DNA of 64,000 nt from Rickettsiales bacterium Ac37b (GTDB lineage: Bacteria > Pseudomonadota > Alphaproteobacteria > Rickettsiales > Arcanibacteraceae): positions 934,662 to 998,661 of the forward strand of contig CP009217.2 in NCBI GenBank assembly GCA_000746585.2, given 5' to 3'. Both the position numbers and the translations under genes were made by a program. The notes below the pieces were generated by a model that had not been told where the DNA came from, searched no databases, and saw only the letters and a list, made by a program, of their open reading frames with translations. Below, in pieces: positions 63,654-64,000 of this stretch. Numbering within the stretch: position 1 is the stretch's first letter; every line of letters starts with the position of its first letter.

Positions 63654-64000
63654 CTATTCTACAGGTGCTGCTTGACGACGTCTTCTATCTGGTTTAATTT
63701 TTTTTGGTCTGACGTAAGTCATTTTATGTGCAATATATTCACTCACATTGCTATTTAATTCATCAATTTTTTCTCTAAAAAAATGGTCAGCTCCACTAAT
63801 AATACGATAATCAATATCAGAATTACGTTGTTTTGAAAGTTTTTCTACAAATGATGAAACAGATTCTTCTGGAACAATACTATCTCTATCTCCTTGTACT
63901 ATAATGCCTGGCGCTGGACAATGAGATAAGAATGAAAAATCATATTTATTTACAGGAGGAGAAATAGCTACAAATCCTTGCACTTCGGGCCTGCGCATTA
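63654..64000 (-). CDS. Alpha/beta hydrolase, C-terminal part (runs off the window)
   Basis: The visible 114 residues are the end of an alpha/beta hydrolase, with GFVAISPPVNKYDF, a strand-turn PGIIVQGDRDSIVPEESV carrying the acid residue, and the catalytic His in ISGADHFFREK. They resemble the COG2945-type hydrolases (dienelactone hydrolase superfamily). The nucleophile Ser should lie beyond the right edge, so the Met at 63998 is probably internal. The tail is basic (RPKKIKPDRRRRQ). The substrate is unknown. Confidence 0.85.
   Translation of the reverse strand, partial: MRRPEVQGFVAISPPVNKYDFSFLSHCPAPGIIVQGDRDSIVPEESVSSFVEKLSKQRNSDIDYRIISGADHFFREKIDELNSNVSEYIAHKMTYVRPKKIKPDRRRRQAAPVE

Noticed and set aside
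1-64000. CRISPR array, rRNA genes or prophage structural module
   Set aside because: No regularly spaced direct repeats, rRNA sequence or phage head/tail genes were seen; the lysozyme is the only phage-like gene.

Overview
The window is AT-rich, densely packed DNA from an alphaproteobacterium, most likely an intracellular member of the Rickettsiales. The basis is gene content: an NDUFS4-type complex I accessory subunit, a hemD followed by a Mic60-like gene, a CADD-type protein, ankyrin-repeat proteins, a lone MnhE, a C1 type I secretion pair, and several decaying insertion sequences. The family cannot be fixed from sequence alone. A protein at the right end resembles the flagellar hook protein, which would suit one of the Rickettsiales lineages that kept flagellar genes.

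Layout. 1-6.3 kb holds ubiD, rlmE, an ELM1-like gene, a DUF1467 gene, bdhA, and metK preceded by a recognisable SAM-II riboswitch. 6.4-17.1 kb is an accessory block. It contains two apparently identical IS630-family elements that share one disabling stop codon, an ankyrin protein, tyrS, xseB, the NDUFS4 homologue, mnhE, an MBL hydrolase broken by one amber codon, a CADD homologue, and a secreted-protein/lysozyme pair next to the second IS copy. 17.2-31.2 kb carries prmA, a polyprenol-phosphate-type glycosyltransferase with a YbhN-like membrane protein, prfB with its programmed frameshift, an Nfu scaffold, large proteins of unknown function, a DsbA-like protein, ubiA-hemD-mic60, and a cytochrome c maturation cluster (ccmF, ccmG, ccmH plus a ferredoxin-like gene). 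31.5-39.6 kb has two small unknown genes, manC-manB, an HlyD/PrtD type I secretion pair and tRNA-Ser(GGA).

39.7-48.2 kb includes ppa, a transaldolase-like gene, rpsF-rpsR-rplI with a clear terminator, a truncated IS481-like transposase, a HIT protein, truA, a second ankyrin protein and an O-antigen ligase-like gene. 48.6-64 kb has gshB behind a large hybrid histidine kinase, a soluble kinase/response-regulator pair, tilS-ftsH-glmM-dapB, a DUF2628 gene, ygfZ, a dicarboxylate symporter, the hook-like protein and the end of an alpha/beta hydrolase.

Together the genes describe a cell that respires (ubiquinone, cytochrome c, complex I), makes peptidoglycan precursors (glmM, dapB) and mannose-bearing or O-antigen-type surface glycans (manC, manB, O-antigen ligase), and has several candidate host-interaction factors (ankyrin proteins, type I secretion, lysozyme). 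The observations most worth checking are the SAM-II riboswitch on metK, the lysozyme gene whose only start that keeps its catalytic residues is AUU or AUA, the hook-like protein without its D0 segments, and a pair of related MITE-like inverted-repeat elements.
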